DNA of 39,576 nt from positions 1-39,576 of the forward strand of contig CAZTND010000011.1 in the NCBI GenBank assembly GCA_964615285.1, read 5' to 3'. Each line of letters opens with the position of its first letter. Position 1 is the stretch's first letter. This document shows positions 1 through 7,594 of this stretch, in pieces. A model generated the notes under the pieces. It searched no databases, was not told the DNA's origin, and saw nothing but the letters and a program-made list of their open reading frames with translations. A program made the translations under genes and the position numbers. Source of the DNA: RGIG4074 sp964615285 (GTDB lineage: Bacteria > Bacillota > Clostridia > Christensenellales > Borkfalkiaceae).

Positions 1-2
1 TC

Positions 3-155
3 CTCCTTTACGATCTCCTCCACGATCACGACGGTCGGATCGAGCTCGTCGATTTCAAACCCGGGCGGGTCTCCGGGCGGAAATCAGCCGGGGGCAAACA
101 CGCCCGGCTTTGGCAGGCGGTGACTTCCGCCCTCTTTCCGTATACAATAAAGTAA
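3..155 (+). CDS. C-terminal fragment of an unidentified protein (5' end outside window)
   Basis: A frame open from the window edge encodes about 50 residues and stops at 153-155, directly before a strong hairpin terminator at 156, which supports a real 3' end. The fragment contains the stretch GRIELVDFKPGRVSG, reminiscent of the Asp-x-Lys strand of PD-(D/E)XK nucleases of the RecB/AddAB type, but too little is visible to assign a family. The antisense frame is also open here but has no start codon after an upstream stop, so the plus strand is preferred. Function unknown. Confidence 0.4.
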   Translation, partial: LLYDLLHDHDGRIELVDFKPGRVSGRKSAGGKHARLWQAVTSALFPYTIK

Positions 156-190
156 CCCCCTTGCGCAGGGCGCAAGGGGGGAATTTTCTT
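156..190 (+). terminator. Intrinsic terminator
   Basis: An 11-bp perfect stem (156-166 with 170-180, arm CCCCCTTGCGC) with a 3-nt loop is followed by a T-rich stretch (181-199). It begins one base after the stop codon of the partial upstream gene. Confidence 0.75.
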
Positions 191-336
191 ATCCTTTTTT
201 ATTCAGTTGTAGAGACATCGTTTCAGTCTTTGTTCCCTTATCTTCTTAATCATTATTCCTATGCAGATACTACCCCGTTCTCTGCTCTTTTACTCCCGGA
301 ACTCCGGTCAAAACGATTGCCTCCCGGCGAAACTGT

Positions 337-387
337 TCATTGGAATAGCCCTCCTCGAAAGATTTTGCGCGCGAGAATTCTTTTCAT
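337..387 (-). CDS. Possible 16-residue peptide ORF, or the broken start of a small gene
   Basis: On the minus strand a very good ribosome-binding site (AAGGAGG, 394-400) precedes an ATG at 387 that opens only MKRILARKIFRGGLFQ before a stop. One frame over, 273-383 stays open for 37 codons in a hydrophilic sequence (contains EGYSNEQFRREAIVLTGVPG). A one-base shift near 355-360 would join the two into a protein of about 38 residues. I do not recognise either version. It could be a leader peptide, a small toxin-like peptide or a decayed gene. It lies about 150 nt downstream of a near-consensus promoter. Confidence 0.25.
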   Translation of the reverse strand: MKRILARKIFRGGLFQ

Positions 388-469
388 AGCCCGTACCTCC
401 TTGTGATTTCGTTGGCGCAGGAAAAATTCCTTCTCCTTGTGTGAATCTTTCTTTGCTGTAAACTCCTTT

Positions 470-495
470 TTCGGACAGTCCCTTTCATGTCCGAA
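470..495. promoter_or_regulatory. Inverted repeat in the leader of the 337-562 transcript
   Basis: TTCGGACA (470-477) and TGTCCGAA (488-495) form a perfect 8-bp inverted repeat with a 10-nt spacer, about 40-65 nt downstream of the minus-strand -10 box. It could be an operator or an RNA hairpin. Confidence 0.4.
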
Positions 496-534
496 CATTT
501 CAAAAAGTGTTGCGCATCATCTTTTTGTACTTCT

Positions 535-562
535 ATTATAGCAGATAAAAAACATTTGTCAA
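535..562 (-). promoter_or_regulatory. Near-consensus sigma-A promoter (minus strand)
   Basis: Read leftward: TTGACA (557-562), 16-nt spacer, TATAAT (535-540). Both hexamers are perfect. The ger operon lies on the other side, so the transcript runs left into the apparently gene-poor 190-530 stretch. Confidence 0.65.
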
Positions 563-632
563 TAGGTTTTTGAAAAAAAGTTCAAAAATTTTTTTGGAAC
601 GGGAAGCGCGGCAAAAATCGCCGTGCGGCGGG

Positions 633-1865
633 TCAGTCGGAGTCCTTGATCTCGACGGTGAAAGAGGGGATGACCCGCGTCAGCAGGATGTCCTTGTAGG
701 CGGCGTGATAGCGCGATTCGTATTTGCGCAGTTTTTCCAGGGCTTCAAAGATGTCGCAGTTGACGGCGCGGCACTCCTCGAAGAGGGAGGAAAGGCTGTC
801 TGCGAGGATGCTCTCCGCCTTGCGCAGGACCTCTCCGCGGATGGTGTTGGTCGCGGCGATGTCCTCGATGGGTTGCGGCGCGGCGCAGTCGTTCAGGCGG
901 GCGGTGGCCTTCAGTCCGACGGAGAGCTTGGGGATGTTGTTTTCCACGTTCAGTTTTATCTTGGAGGAGACGCCGGTCAGAGAGAGGGCATAGGAGGCGT
1001 CCTCCAGCGGCACTTCCAAGGTCGCCTGCCGGACCGAACCGATGACCAGGTTCAAGGCAAAGCTCTCCTCCTCGCTCAGAACGCCCGCCCGGCTGCCGTC
1101 GTAAAAGATTGCCGTACGCGAGGCGTCGAATACCTTGCTCTCTGCTGCGGCGCCGTCGGAGGACTGTCCCTGCCCGCCGTCCTGTGCCGCCGCGGCCGTC
1201 TGGCTGCTGCCTTGTCCCGATCGCCCTTCCTGCCCCTCCGATTGCGCCTGCAGGCGGATATAGGGCATGTACCCGCTCTTGTGCTCGGAGTAGTAGTCGG
1301 CGGCAAAGTCCTTTAAGTTGACGGTGGAAATGTTGCCGCTTTCCTTGGCTTCGGTCGCCAGGATCTTCTGCAGGGCGAGCGCGGTCATGTTTTCGGTCGG
1401 AACGGCGGTATTCAGCACTTCTTCGGCGCTCCCCTCGCACGCGGCGAGCAGGCAGTTGTCCGACATCTGTTCGTTGCGCATAAAGTAGCCCAGGCAGTCA
1501 AACACGTTGCCGTCCGTCACGCTTTCGCCGAGCACGATGAGGTCGCAGAAGATGAGTTTGGGGAACCAGCCCGTCTTGACGTTGATCGTCTTGAATGCCT
1601 GCGCAACGGTCTTGCCCGTCCCGCTGACGGCGACTGCCTGCGCCGTCCCCCCGCTCTTGGATGCCTGCGGCACGGCGATCTGGGCGGTCACGTTGAAATC
1701 CCCCTCCGCCGTGCGGTCGATGCCCGCCGCCAGGATGATGGCGGTTTTCTGGATGTCGATGAGCCCGAAATCGTTGCTGAAAAAGAGGGTGAAGAGAAAG
1801 AAAATGAGGATGAGGATGATCTTTTCCCCCCAGAGGCGGGGGAGCGTGAAACGAAGCGATCTCAT
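633..1865 (-). CDS. gerAC: Ger(x)C-family spore germination protein (GerAC-like)
   Basis: 410 residues. This is the C subunit of a GerA-type nutrient germinant receptor, expected on the outer face of the spore inner membrane. The N-terminus has one hydrophobic segment (about residues 15-30), then the IQKTAIILAAGID strand typical of the family start. A Gln/Ser/Gly/Ala-rich linker at about 208-243 separates the N-terminal part from the C-terminal Ger(x)C domain. The start codon overlaps the gerAB stop (ATGA, 1862-1865), indicating coupled translation. Oddity: GerAC proteins are normally lipoproteins, but there is no cysteine in the first 40 residues, so this one seems anchored by an uncleaved helix. 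A longer in-frame ORF upstream is gerAB shadow. Confidence 0.88.
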   Translation of the reverse strand: MRSLRFTLPRLWGEKIILILIFFLFTLFFSNDFGLIDIQKTAIILAAGIDRTAEGDFNVTAQIAVPQASKSGGTAQAVAVSGTGKTVAQAFKTINVKTGWFPKLIFCDLIVLGESVTDGNVFDCLGYFMRNEQMSDNCLLAACEGSAEEVLNTAVPTENMTALALQKILATEAKESGNISTVNLKDFAADYYSEHKSGYMPYIRLQAQSEGQEGRSGQGSSQTAAAAQDGGQGQSSDGAAAESKVFDASRTAIFYDGSRAGVLSEEESFALNLVIGSVRQATLEVPLEDASYALSLTGVSSKIKLNVENNIPKLSVGLKATARLNDCAAPQPIEDIAATNTIRGEVLRKAESILADSLSSLFEECRAVNCDIFEALEKLRKYESRYHAAYKDILLTRVIPSFTVEIKDSD

Positions 1866-2986
1866 GATTTTTTCCTCCCTTTCCGTCCCTGCCATCCGAG
1901 CGCAAAGAGGGGGCACAGGAGGGGCAGCAGATCGGCAAAGACCAGGAACACCGGAAAGAGATACCCGTTGATCGCCCGTTCCAGCGAGGGAAAGGATTTG
2001 GCGGTGAGGAGTATGACGAGCAGCAGCGCAATGTTGACGATGCAGGAAAAGAGGGGCGGCATGTCCGCGTTGAAGCTCTTTTCCAGCGCGTGGGCGCTCA
2101 ATTGTATGGGCAGCACCAGGGCAAACAACTGCACGAGGGAGAGAATGTAGACGAACAGGTAATCGACCCGTCCCAGGGTCTTTAAGGCGTTGTAGTAGCG
2201 GGCGATCTTGACGACGGCAAAAAATTCGTTCGCTGCCACGGTGGAAAATATGCCGTAAAAGATCGCCAGGAAGAAGAGTACGACGAATGCCCCGAAGGCG
2301 TAAGAGGCGCCGGTTTTTGCGAGGAAGCGTCTTTCCACGCGCACGTTCCCGAGAAAGATCAGCAGCCATGCTGCGTCCGAACACCAGCTCAGGATGTGCG
2401 ACGATCCGCGCAGAACATCGGGGAAAGGCGTTCCGCCGAAGGGCAGCAGTTCGGTGAAGTCCGCACTGGCGATTGCCATGAACAGCAGTACGGGAACGGA
2501 CAAAAGGAACAGGGGCATGCCCACGTCCGCCGCTCTTCCCGCGCATTGCAGCCCCTTGGCGGCGGCATAGGTGCTGAAAAAGAAGAAGGGCACGAAGATG
2601 AGGATGGTCGGCAGGGTGTCGTACATGGTGTTCTGGATATATAGGCGGTGTTCGGTGACGGGCAGCACGGCGGAAAACGCAAAGTAGGCTGCAAGCAGAA
2701 AATAGAATATCCGCGCCGCCCATGTCCCGAATCCGGCTTCGATCAGTTCAAAGAGGGTCGCCTGTTTTTTGGTCATCAGCCACAGGAGCGCGAACACCGC
2801 CGCCCCCTGCAGCAGAAAGACGAGCAGGGCGGAAAGGAGCAGGTCGTTTCCCGCCTGCTCCGCCAGCTTGGCGGGGAGCAGGATGAGCTTGTTTGCGGGC
2901 AGGAAAAACGCCAGCATGAAGCAGAGCTGCCGTGTGGTGATCCGGTTGCGGTCGTTCCGCGCGTTATCGGTCGCTTGATTCGTCAT
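1862..2986 (-). CDS. gerAB: GerAB/YndE-family germinant receptor permease subunit
   Basis: 374 residues, about ten hydrophobic segments, APC-superfamily fold. In known receptors this subunit carries the germinant-binding pocket. The N-terminal ITTRQLCFMLAFFLPANKLI is typical of the family, in which the first helix follows an 'I+++Q' motif. It overlaps gerAA by 23 nt and gerAC by 4 nt, the usual compact A-B-C receptor operon. The germinant cannot be told from sequence. Confidence 0.9.
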   Translation of the reverse strand: MTNQATDNARNDRNRITTRQLCFMLAFFLPANKLILLPAKLAEQAGNDLLLSALLVFLLQGAAVFALLWLMTKKQATLFELIEAGFGTWAARIFYFLLAAYFAFSAVLPVTEHRLYIQNTMYDTLPTILIFVPFFFFSTYAAAKGLQCAGRAADVGMPLFLLSVPVLLFMAIASADFTELLPFGGTPFPDVLRGSSHILSWCSDAAWLLIFLGNVRVERRFLAKTGASYAFGAFVVLFFLAIFYGIFSTVAANEFFAVVKIARYYNALKTLGRVDYLFVYILSLVQLFALVLPIQLSAHALEKSFNADMPPLFSCIVNIALLLVILLTAKSFPSLERAINGYLFPVFLVFADLLPLLCPLFALGWQGRKGRKKS

Positions 2987-4421
2987 TGTCTTTCAACCTC
3001 GTTTTATTTTTGCCGCGCAGCAGGGACGGGCGCTGCCGCAGTCCCCGCAGATTGTATTTTGCCAGGCTGTCTCTCAGGTCGCTTCCCACCAGGGGCGAGA
3101 AGGGCGCCAGGAGGGGCGCGCCGTAGCTCTCGGAGGAAAAGAGATAGTACAGGATGAACGCCGTCAGCAGAATGATGCCGTACGTCCCCACGCTTCCCGC
3201 GGCGAGCAGCATCAGCATGCGCACGAGCGAGGTGGTCTCGATGAGATTGGGGACGGTATACAGGCAGATGCCCGACAGGGCGATGATGAGGATGGCGGGC
3301 GTGGAGAGTATCCCCGCGTTGACGGCCGTGTCCCCGAGGACCAGCGCGCCCACGACGGACAGCGCCATGCCCACGTATTTGGGCATGCGCACGCTCGCCT
3401 CGGTCAGCACTTCCAGAAGGAGGAGGGTGAGGAACATTTCCAGGCTCGGCGAGAGGGGCAGACCCTGTATGCTGCTGGCGATGGTGAGGAGCAGCCCCAG
3501 GGGCAAAAGCTGCAGTTTGAAGAGCTGCGCCGCCACATAAAAGGCGGGCAGATAGATGGAAATGATCAGGGAGAAAGCCCGGATGAACCGCGTAAAGGAG
3601 GCGCGGTAGGGGGATACGAAGTAATCTTCGCTCGCCTGAAAATCTTCCACCACCAGATAGGGCAGGGTGAGGGCGATGGGCGACCCGTCCACCAATATGC
3701 CCACCCGCCCCTCCAGCATCTTGGCGGCAAGGATGTCCGGCTTTTCGGTCGTGCCCGTCTGTTTGAAGAGGGAGTGCCGCCGCCCCGACAGAAAGAGACT
3801 GATGTACGAGGAATCGGGAATGCCGTCGATTTCAATGCGGCCGAGGCGCTCCTCTATGTTTTTCACGATCTCTTCGCGGGCGATGTCCTTGAGATAGCAG
3901 AGGACGACCTTTGTCTGGCTGCGCCGCCCGACTTTGACGGTCGAAAAGAGCAGGTCGGGGGTCTTTAAGCGCGTGCGCAGCAGGGACATGTTCGTCTTGA
4001 CGTCCTCCACGAATCCCGCGCGGGGGCCTTTGATGGCGATGTCCGTCGGCGGTTCGGCGACGGCGCGCAGGGGAACGGTCTTGACCCCGATGATCAGGGT
4101 GCGGTCGAATCCGTCGACGAACAGGACGGCGTTGCCGTCCAGAATCTCCTCCGCAAGGGAGGGCAGGTCGCCGCCTTCCTTGTTTTCAGGCGCGGCGATC
4201 GCCCGGGCGATCTCGTCGAAATCTTCCTTTCCTTCGTATTCCCGCAAGGGCTTCGCCACCTGTTCGCCCAGGAGTTCCTTGTCGGTCACGCCGTCCGTAA
4301 AGACGGCGGCGCACGTCCTGCCGGAGGGCAGGGTGAAATCGAATACCAGCACGTCCTCGGCGGGCAGGCGTTTCTTGATCTCGGATATATTTTTCCGTAA
4401 ATCGCAGCTCGGTTTTTCCAT
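2964..4421 (-). CDS. gerAA: GerA-family spore germination protein (GerAA-like)
   Basis: 485 residues from the ATG at 4421, close to the family length. A soluble N-terminal half (about 1-270) is followed by membrane helices in the C-terminal third. The conserved block LTEASVRMPKYVG, with later GDTAVNAGILSTP, is diagnostic of GerA. Together with the B and C subunits it forms the germinant receptor in the spore inner membrane. A longer in-frame extension to 4646 lacks a ribosome-binding site and is Arg/Pro-rich, so I reject it. The ribosome-binding site before 4421 is weak. A GGATA-16 nt-CTATACT arrangement just upstream loosely resembles a forespore (sigma-G) promoter; this is only a suggestion. 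Confidence 0.9.
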   Translation of the reverse strand: MEKPSCDLRKNISEIKKRLPAEDVLVFDFTLPSGRTCAAVFTDGVTDKELLGEQVAKPLREYEGKEDFDEIARAIAAPENKEGGDLPSLAEEILDGNAVLFVDGFDRTLIIGVKTVPLRAVAEPPTDIAIKGPRAGFVEDVKTNMSLLRTRLKTPDLLFSTVKVGRRSQTKVVLCYLKDIAREEIVKNIEERLGRIEIDGIPDSSYISLFLSGRRHSLFKQTGTTEKPDILAAKMLEGRVGILVDGSPIALTLPYLVVEDFQASEDYFVSPYRASFTRFIRAFSLIISIYLPAFYVAAQLFKLQLLPLGLLLTIASSIQGLPLSPSLEMFLTLLLLEVLTEASVRMPKYVGMALSVVGALVLGDTAVNAGILSTPAILIIALSGICLYTVPNLIETTSLVRMLMLLAAGSVGTYGIILLTAFILYYLFSSESYGAPLLAPFSPLVGSDLRDSLAKYNLRGLRQRPSLLRGKNKTRLKDNDESSDR

Positions 4422-4644
4422 GATACTACCAAGTATAGGCATTCGGCGGCAAATTATCCGTTTTCCGCCCGCCGTCCGCGCTTTTCTTCGCGGAGAATTT
4501 TTTACGCCCGGACCAAGATTTCTGGCAGGGTCGGCGCGGCGTCTCGCCGCGGCGGGTGTATACTGTAAGCGGCGGGTGGGAATTTTTTTCCGGGCGGCAG
4601 GGACACGAGAGCTGTCCGCTGCCGCTGAAAGGCGGTTTCGGAAC

Positions 4645-5241
4645 ATGGATGGATCTGAAATTTTTCAGCTGTTCGAGCGCTTCGGCGCCGATGCCGTACT
4701 CGTCGCTTTGGCGGTCGCCGTCGGCGTCCGCATCCTGAAGCGAACGCTGCTCAAGGACAAGGGCGGGGCGCTCTTGACGGCGCTTCTGCCCTTTGCGCTC
4801 GGCATCGCTTTGTTCGCCCTTCTGCAGGGCGCGCTGTGCCTCTTCCGGGAGTATCTCGAGGAAGATGCGCTCGACATTGTGGCGCGCGGCTTTGCCGCTG
4901 GATGCCTTTCCACGCTGTTCAGCGCGTTCTTGTCCCGTTTCAAGGGCGGCAAGGCGCTTTCGGTGAAGGAGTCGGCGGTACGCGAACTTCTGACGGGGCT
5001 CGCCTCGGGCGACGCGCTCGACGCGCTCGCCGTCGAAGTCGCCGCCTGCGTCTCGGAGGAATACTCCGACGAGGACGTGCAGCGGGTGGAAGAAGCGTTG
5101 AAGGCGTATGCGGCGGGAACCTCCGGGGAGGGAACGGGCGATGCGGAGACCGAGGGCGGGACGGAAGAACCGCCCTCGGACGGTGAACTCGCGGCGCTGG
5201 CGCAACTCATCGTGCAGACGCTTCGGACAATGGCGGCGTAA
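4645..5241 (+). CDS. Uncharacterised membrane protein
   Basis: 198 residues from ATG 4645 (GGCGG upstream). There are two to three hydrophobic segments in the first 70 residues (about 14-30 and 42-65), a further weakly hydrophobic stretch near 80-100, then a soluble acidic C-terminal half containing a Thr/Gly/Glu-rich linker (about 155-175) and a final amphipathic helix. I do not recognise the family. It is divergent from the ger operon and ends in its own strong terminator, so it is a single-gene unit. A link to sporulation is possible only from position. Confidence 0.7.
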   Translation: MDGSEIFQLFERFGADAVLVALAVAVGVRILKRTLLKDKGGALLTALLPFALGIALFALLQGALCLFREYLEEDALDIVARGFAAGCLSTLFSAFLSRFKGGKALSVKESAVRELLTGLASGDALDALAVEVAACVSEEYSDEDVQRVEEALKAYAAGTSGEGTGDAETEGGTEEPPSDGELAALAQLIVQTLRTMAA

Positions 5242-5267
5242 CGCCGCAAGGCGCAAGCCGCAGAAAG

Positions 5268-5308
5268 GAACTCCCCGCGGGCAATGCCCGCGGGGAGTTC
5301 TTTCTTCC
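5268..5308 (+). terminator. Strong intrinsic terminator
   Basis: A 15-bp stem (5268-5282 with 5286-5300) with loop AAT is followed by TTTCTT. It lies 27 nt after the stop of the membrane protein. A second, weaker hairpin followed by TTTCTTTTTT is at 5333-5367. Confidence 0.85.
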
Positions 5309-5365
5309 ATAAAGAATTTTTCCAAGGGATAGAAGGGGATGTTTTCGGGCATGCCCCTTTCTTTT

Positions 5366-5539
5366 TTACCTTTCATTTTCCGGAAGGCCGGGCAGCATGA
5401 GGTCCGGAAGGACGAGGTCGGGTAGCCGCGCTTCAAGCAGCCGCACGGCTTCCGTGCCCGAATCCGCCGAAGTCACTTTGTACCCCGCGCCCGTCAGCAG
5501 CCTGCGGAGAAGATCGTTGATGTCGTTGTCGTCCTCCAT
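5366..5539 (-). pseudogene. Remnant of a response-regulator receiver domain
   Basis: A 57-codon minus-strand ORF begins MEDDNDINDLLRRLLTGAGY and reaches DLVLPDLMLPG. This matches the first half of a CheY-like receiver: acidic pair (D3, D4), helix 1, GY turn, Ser/Gly-x-Glu-Ala helix 2, then the strand with the phospho-acceptor (probably D46) and LPG loop. The normal first strand (Met-Lys-Lys-Ile-Leu-Ile-Val) is missing, as are strands 4-5 and the DNA-binding domain. A stop lies just upstream in frame and there is no good ribosome-binding site. The most likely reading is a decayed fragment. A functional short protein cannot be excluded. Confidence 0.6.
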
Positions 5540-5677
5540 CCACCCAAATATTCATGCTCATATCAGAACTTCGTTTCGGTTTTTTTGCGGCGGGCATGCC
5601 CGCGTATCAGGGCAGGGAACGCCTGCCCCTTTGCGCCGTGTCCCGCCTTGCAACGGGAGGGGATCCGCCGCACTGGG

Positions 5678-6097
5678 TCACAGGCCGCGCAGGGTCTCGT
5701 TGACCAGCTTCATGTCGCACTTGCCCGCGTAGTTGGACTTGAAGTGCTTCATGACGGCGGGCACGCTCCTGTCCTCCAGGGAGAGGATGACGGTTTTGAT
5801 CTCCTCCGCGCTCATCATGGCGGGGATGTATCTGCGGATCGTTTCGATCTGCTTTTCAAGCGCCGCCACGGTCTCTTCCCTGCCCGCCTTGCGGAAGTTC
5901 TCCTGTTCCTCCAAGAGTTCCTTTTCGGTCTTGGAGGCGGCGGAAACGATGTCCGCTTCGGTGATGGTTTTGCCGTGGTTGGGGTCGGTCGCCATGAGCA
6001 TCAGGCGGGAAATGAGCGCGTTGTAGGCGGTCACGGCGTCCCCCTCGTGCGCCTTCATGGCGGCAATTTTGTCCTTCTTCAATTCTTCCAAAGTCAT
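5678..6097 (-). CDS. GatB/YqeY domain-containing protein
   Basis: 139 residues, near the usual 145-150 for YqeY. The family is related to the tail domain of the tRNA amidotransferase subunit GatB; its cellular role is not settled. Family features include the N-terminal helix with LEELKKDKIAAMKAHE, the basic and acidic helices in the middle and the IRRYIPAMMSAEEI motif. The ribosome-binding site GGAGGAG is well placed. Transcribed leftward after DUF4250, 61 nt apart, so possibly co-transcribed. Confidence 0.88.
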   Translation of the reverse strand: MTLEELKKDKIAAMKAHEGDAVTAYNALISRLMLMATDPNHGKTITEADIVSAASKTEKELLEEQENFRKAGREETVAALEKQIETIRRYIPAMMSAEEIKTVILSLEDRSVPAVMKHFKSNYAGKCDMKLVNETLRGL

Positions 6098-6158
6098 AGT
6101 GTTCTCCTCCCGAAGATTTTTTTATTTTTTTCCATTGTAGCACGGATATAAAAATTTT

Positions 6159-6350
6159 TCAAGCGTCCGCGGGGACGAACGCGTTTTTTTCCCGGTCATA
6201 TTCGTATCCCGCGGCGCGCAGCCCGGCGCGGAGCGCGCTTTCGTCCGCCTCCTCCCCCTCGCAGAAGTCGGAAAGGCTGGAATACCGGTCGCGCAGTTTG
6301 GTGTTCACATAGCTCAAAAGCATATAAGGGTCTCGGGGTAAAAACGACAT
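6159..6350 (-). CDS. DUF4250 domain-containing protein
   Basis: 63 residues. The N-terminal half (LPRDPYMLLSYVNTKLRD, then YSSLSDFCE) and the C-terminal GYEYDREKNAF match the small DUF4250 family of Firmicutes. Function unknown. GGAGG lies 6 nt before the ATG, and a promoter -10 lies about 40 nt upstream. Confidence 0.85.
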   Translation of the reverse strand: MSFLPRDPYMLLSYVNTKLRDRYSSLSDFCEGEEADESALRAGLRAAGYEYDREKNAFVPADA

Positions 6351-6391
6351 ATTTTGCCTCCTAAGTTGTTTTTCTTCCTTTTTCCGTTCTT

Positions 6392-6400
6392 ATTATAACA
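6392..6400 (-). promoter_or_regulatory. Extended -10 promoter for DUF4250
   Basis: Minus strand reads TGTTATAAT, an extended -10 with perfect TATAAT at 6392-6397. The -35 region is poor. Confidence 0.45.
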
Positions 6401-6440
6401 TATTTTTCGAAAAGAAACACGTTTTTTCTTTGAAAAGACC

Positions 6441-6469
6441 TTGATTTTATCGGCAAATTGTTTTACAAT
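6441..6469 (+). promoter_or_regulatory. Promoter and structured leader of the ROK kinase gene
   Basis: TTGATT (6441-6446), 17-nt spacer, TACAAT (6464-6469). An inverted repeat ATTGT-TTT-ACAAT (6457-6469) covers the -10 and recurs identically at the fabK promoter. The leader can fold: TACACT (6471-6476) pairs with AGTGTA near 6501-6506, enclosing a GCC-GCAA-GGC hairpin. Confidence 0.6.
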
Positions 6470-6521
6470 ATACACTTGAGAGGCCGCAAGGCAGGATGTC
6501 AGTGTAAGCAGGAGAAACACA

Positions 6522-7484
6522 ATGATTCATGTAGGGATAGATCTTGGCGGAATGTCCGCCAAATCGGGCGTATTCAAGGACGGCGAACTCATTTTGAAGG
6601 AACGGGTGGACACCGATCCTTCGGACGGCGCAAAGGGCGTGGCGGCAAAACTCGCAGCCCTCGCAAAGAGCGTCGTCGATCATGCGAGGCTCAGCTTCAA
6701 GGACGTGCGTTCGATCGGCATCGGCGCGCCCGGCGTCATCGACAGCGCCACGGGTGTCGTCGCAAAATGGGGCAATTACGATTGGGTGCGCGTGCCCCTC
6801 GCGGGCACGGTCGCGGACATCACGGGCAAACCCGTCTACCTCACCAACGACGCCAACGCGGCGGCGCTCGGCGAGGCCAAGTTCGGCGTGGGTTCCAACT
6901 ATAAAGACTGCATTCTCATCACGCTCGGCACGGGCGTCGGCGGCGGCATCGTGCTGGGCGGAAAACTGTTCGAGGGGTTCCGCAGCGCGGGCGGCGAAGT
7001 CGGGCATATGGTCATCGAAATGGGCGGCAGGCCGTGCGGCTGCGGCAGGATGGGGTGCTTCGAGCAGTACTCCTCGGCGACCGCGCTCATCCGCGACACC
7101 CGCATTGCCATGGAAAAGAATAAGGACAGCCTGCTTTGGGAGCTGACGGGCGGCAACCGGCAGAAAGCGGATGGCAGCACGGCGTTCAAGGCCGCCCGCT
7201 TCGGCGACGAAACGGCGCAGCGGGTCGTGGACGATTATATCTATTATCTCGCCGAAGGCATCGCCAACCTCGTCAACATCTTCCGTCCCCAAGCGGTCAT
7301 GCTGGGCGGCGGCATTTCCAACGAGGGGGAGGGGCTGTTAAAGCCCCTGCGCGAGGCGGTGGATCGGCTGATCTATGTGAATACCGAATATGCCCCGCTG
7401 GACATCGTGCGGGCAAAACTCGGCAACGACGCGGGCATTTACGGCGCCTATGCCTATGCCGTGCAGCGGGAAACGGAAGATTGA
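6522..7484 (+). CDS. ROK family protein, probable glucokinase
   Basis: 320 residues, the usual size for the family. Predicted to phosphorylate glucose with ATP in the cytoplasm. Visible features: DLGG phosphate loop at 7-10; catalytic Asp about 110 in TNDANAAALGE; GTGVGGG at 136-142; and the ROK zinc motif with His162 and Cys172, Cys174, Cys179 in PCGCGRMGCFEQ. Clostridial glucokinases have this architecture, but some ROK kinases act on other sugars such as N-acetylmannosamine, so the substrate is inferred. AGGAGA precedes the ATG, and the gene has its own promoter at 6441. Confidence 0.88.
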   Translation: MIHVGIDLGGMSAKSGVFKDGELILKERVDTDPSDGAKGVAAKLAALAKSVVDHARLSFKDVRSIGIGAPGVIDSATGVVAKWGNYDWVRVPLAGTVADITGKPVYLTNDANAAALGEAKFGVGSNYKDCILITLGTGVGGGIVLGGKLFEGFRSAGGEVGHMVIEMGGRPCGCGRMGCFEQYSSATALIRDTRIAMEKNKDSLLWELTGGNRQKADGSTAFKAARFGDETAQRVVDDYIYYLAEGIANLVNIFRPQAVMLGGGISNEGEGLLKPLREAVDRLIYVNTEYAPLDIVRAKLGNDAGIYGAYAYAVQRETED

Positions 7485-7594
7485 TCTTATGACGGATATT
7501 GCGGATGGATACCTGATGTTTTCGTCCGCTTTTTATTTTTTTCCGCCCGCGGCGGGCGACCGAAAAAAGGAGAAAAACGAGGGGTAAAGGGAAG

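Noticed and set aside
110..406. Plus-strand ORF of 98 codons at the left edge
   Set aside because: It crosses a strong terminator and AT-rich non-coding sequence and has no ribosome-binding site; the frame ending at 155 fits better.
7489..7587. Short ORF between the ROK kinase and the hydrolase
   Set aside because: No ribosome-binding site and unremarkable sequence; reads into the hydrolase leader.
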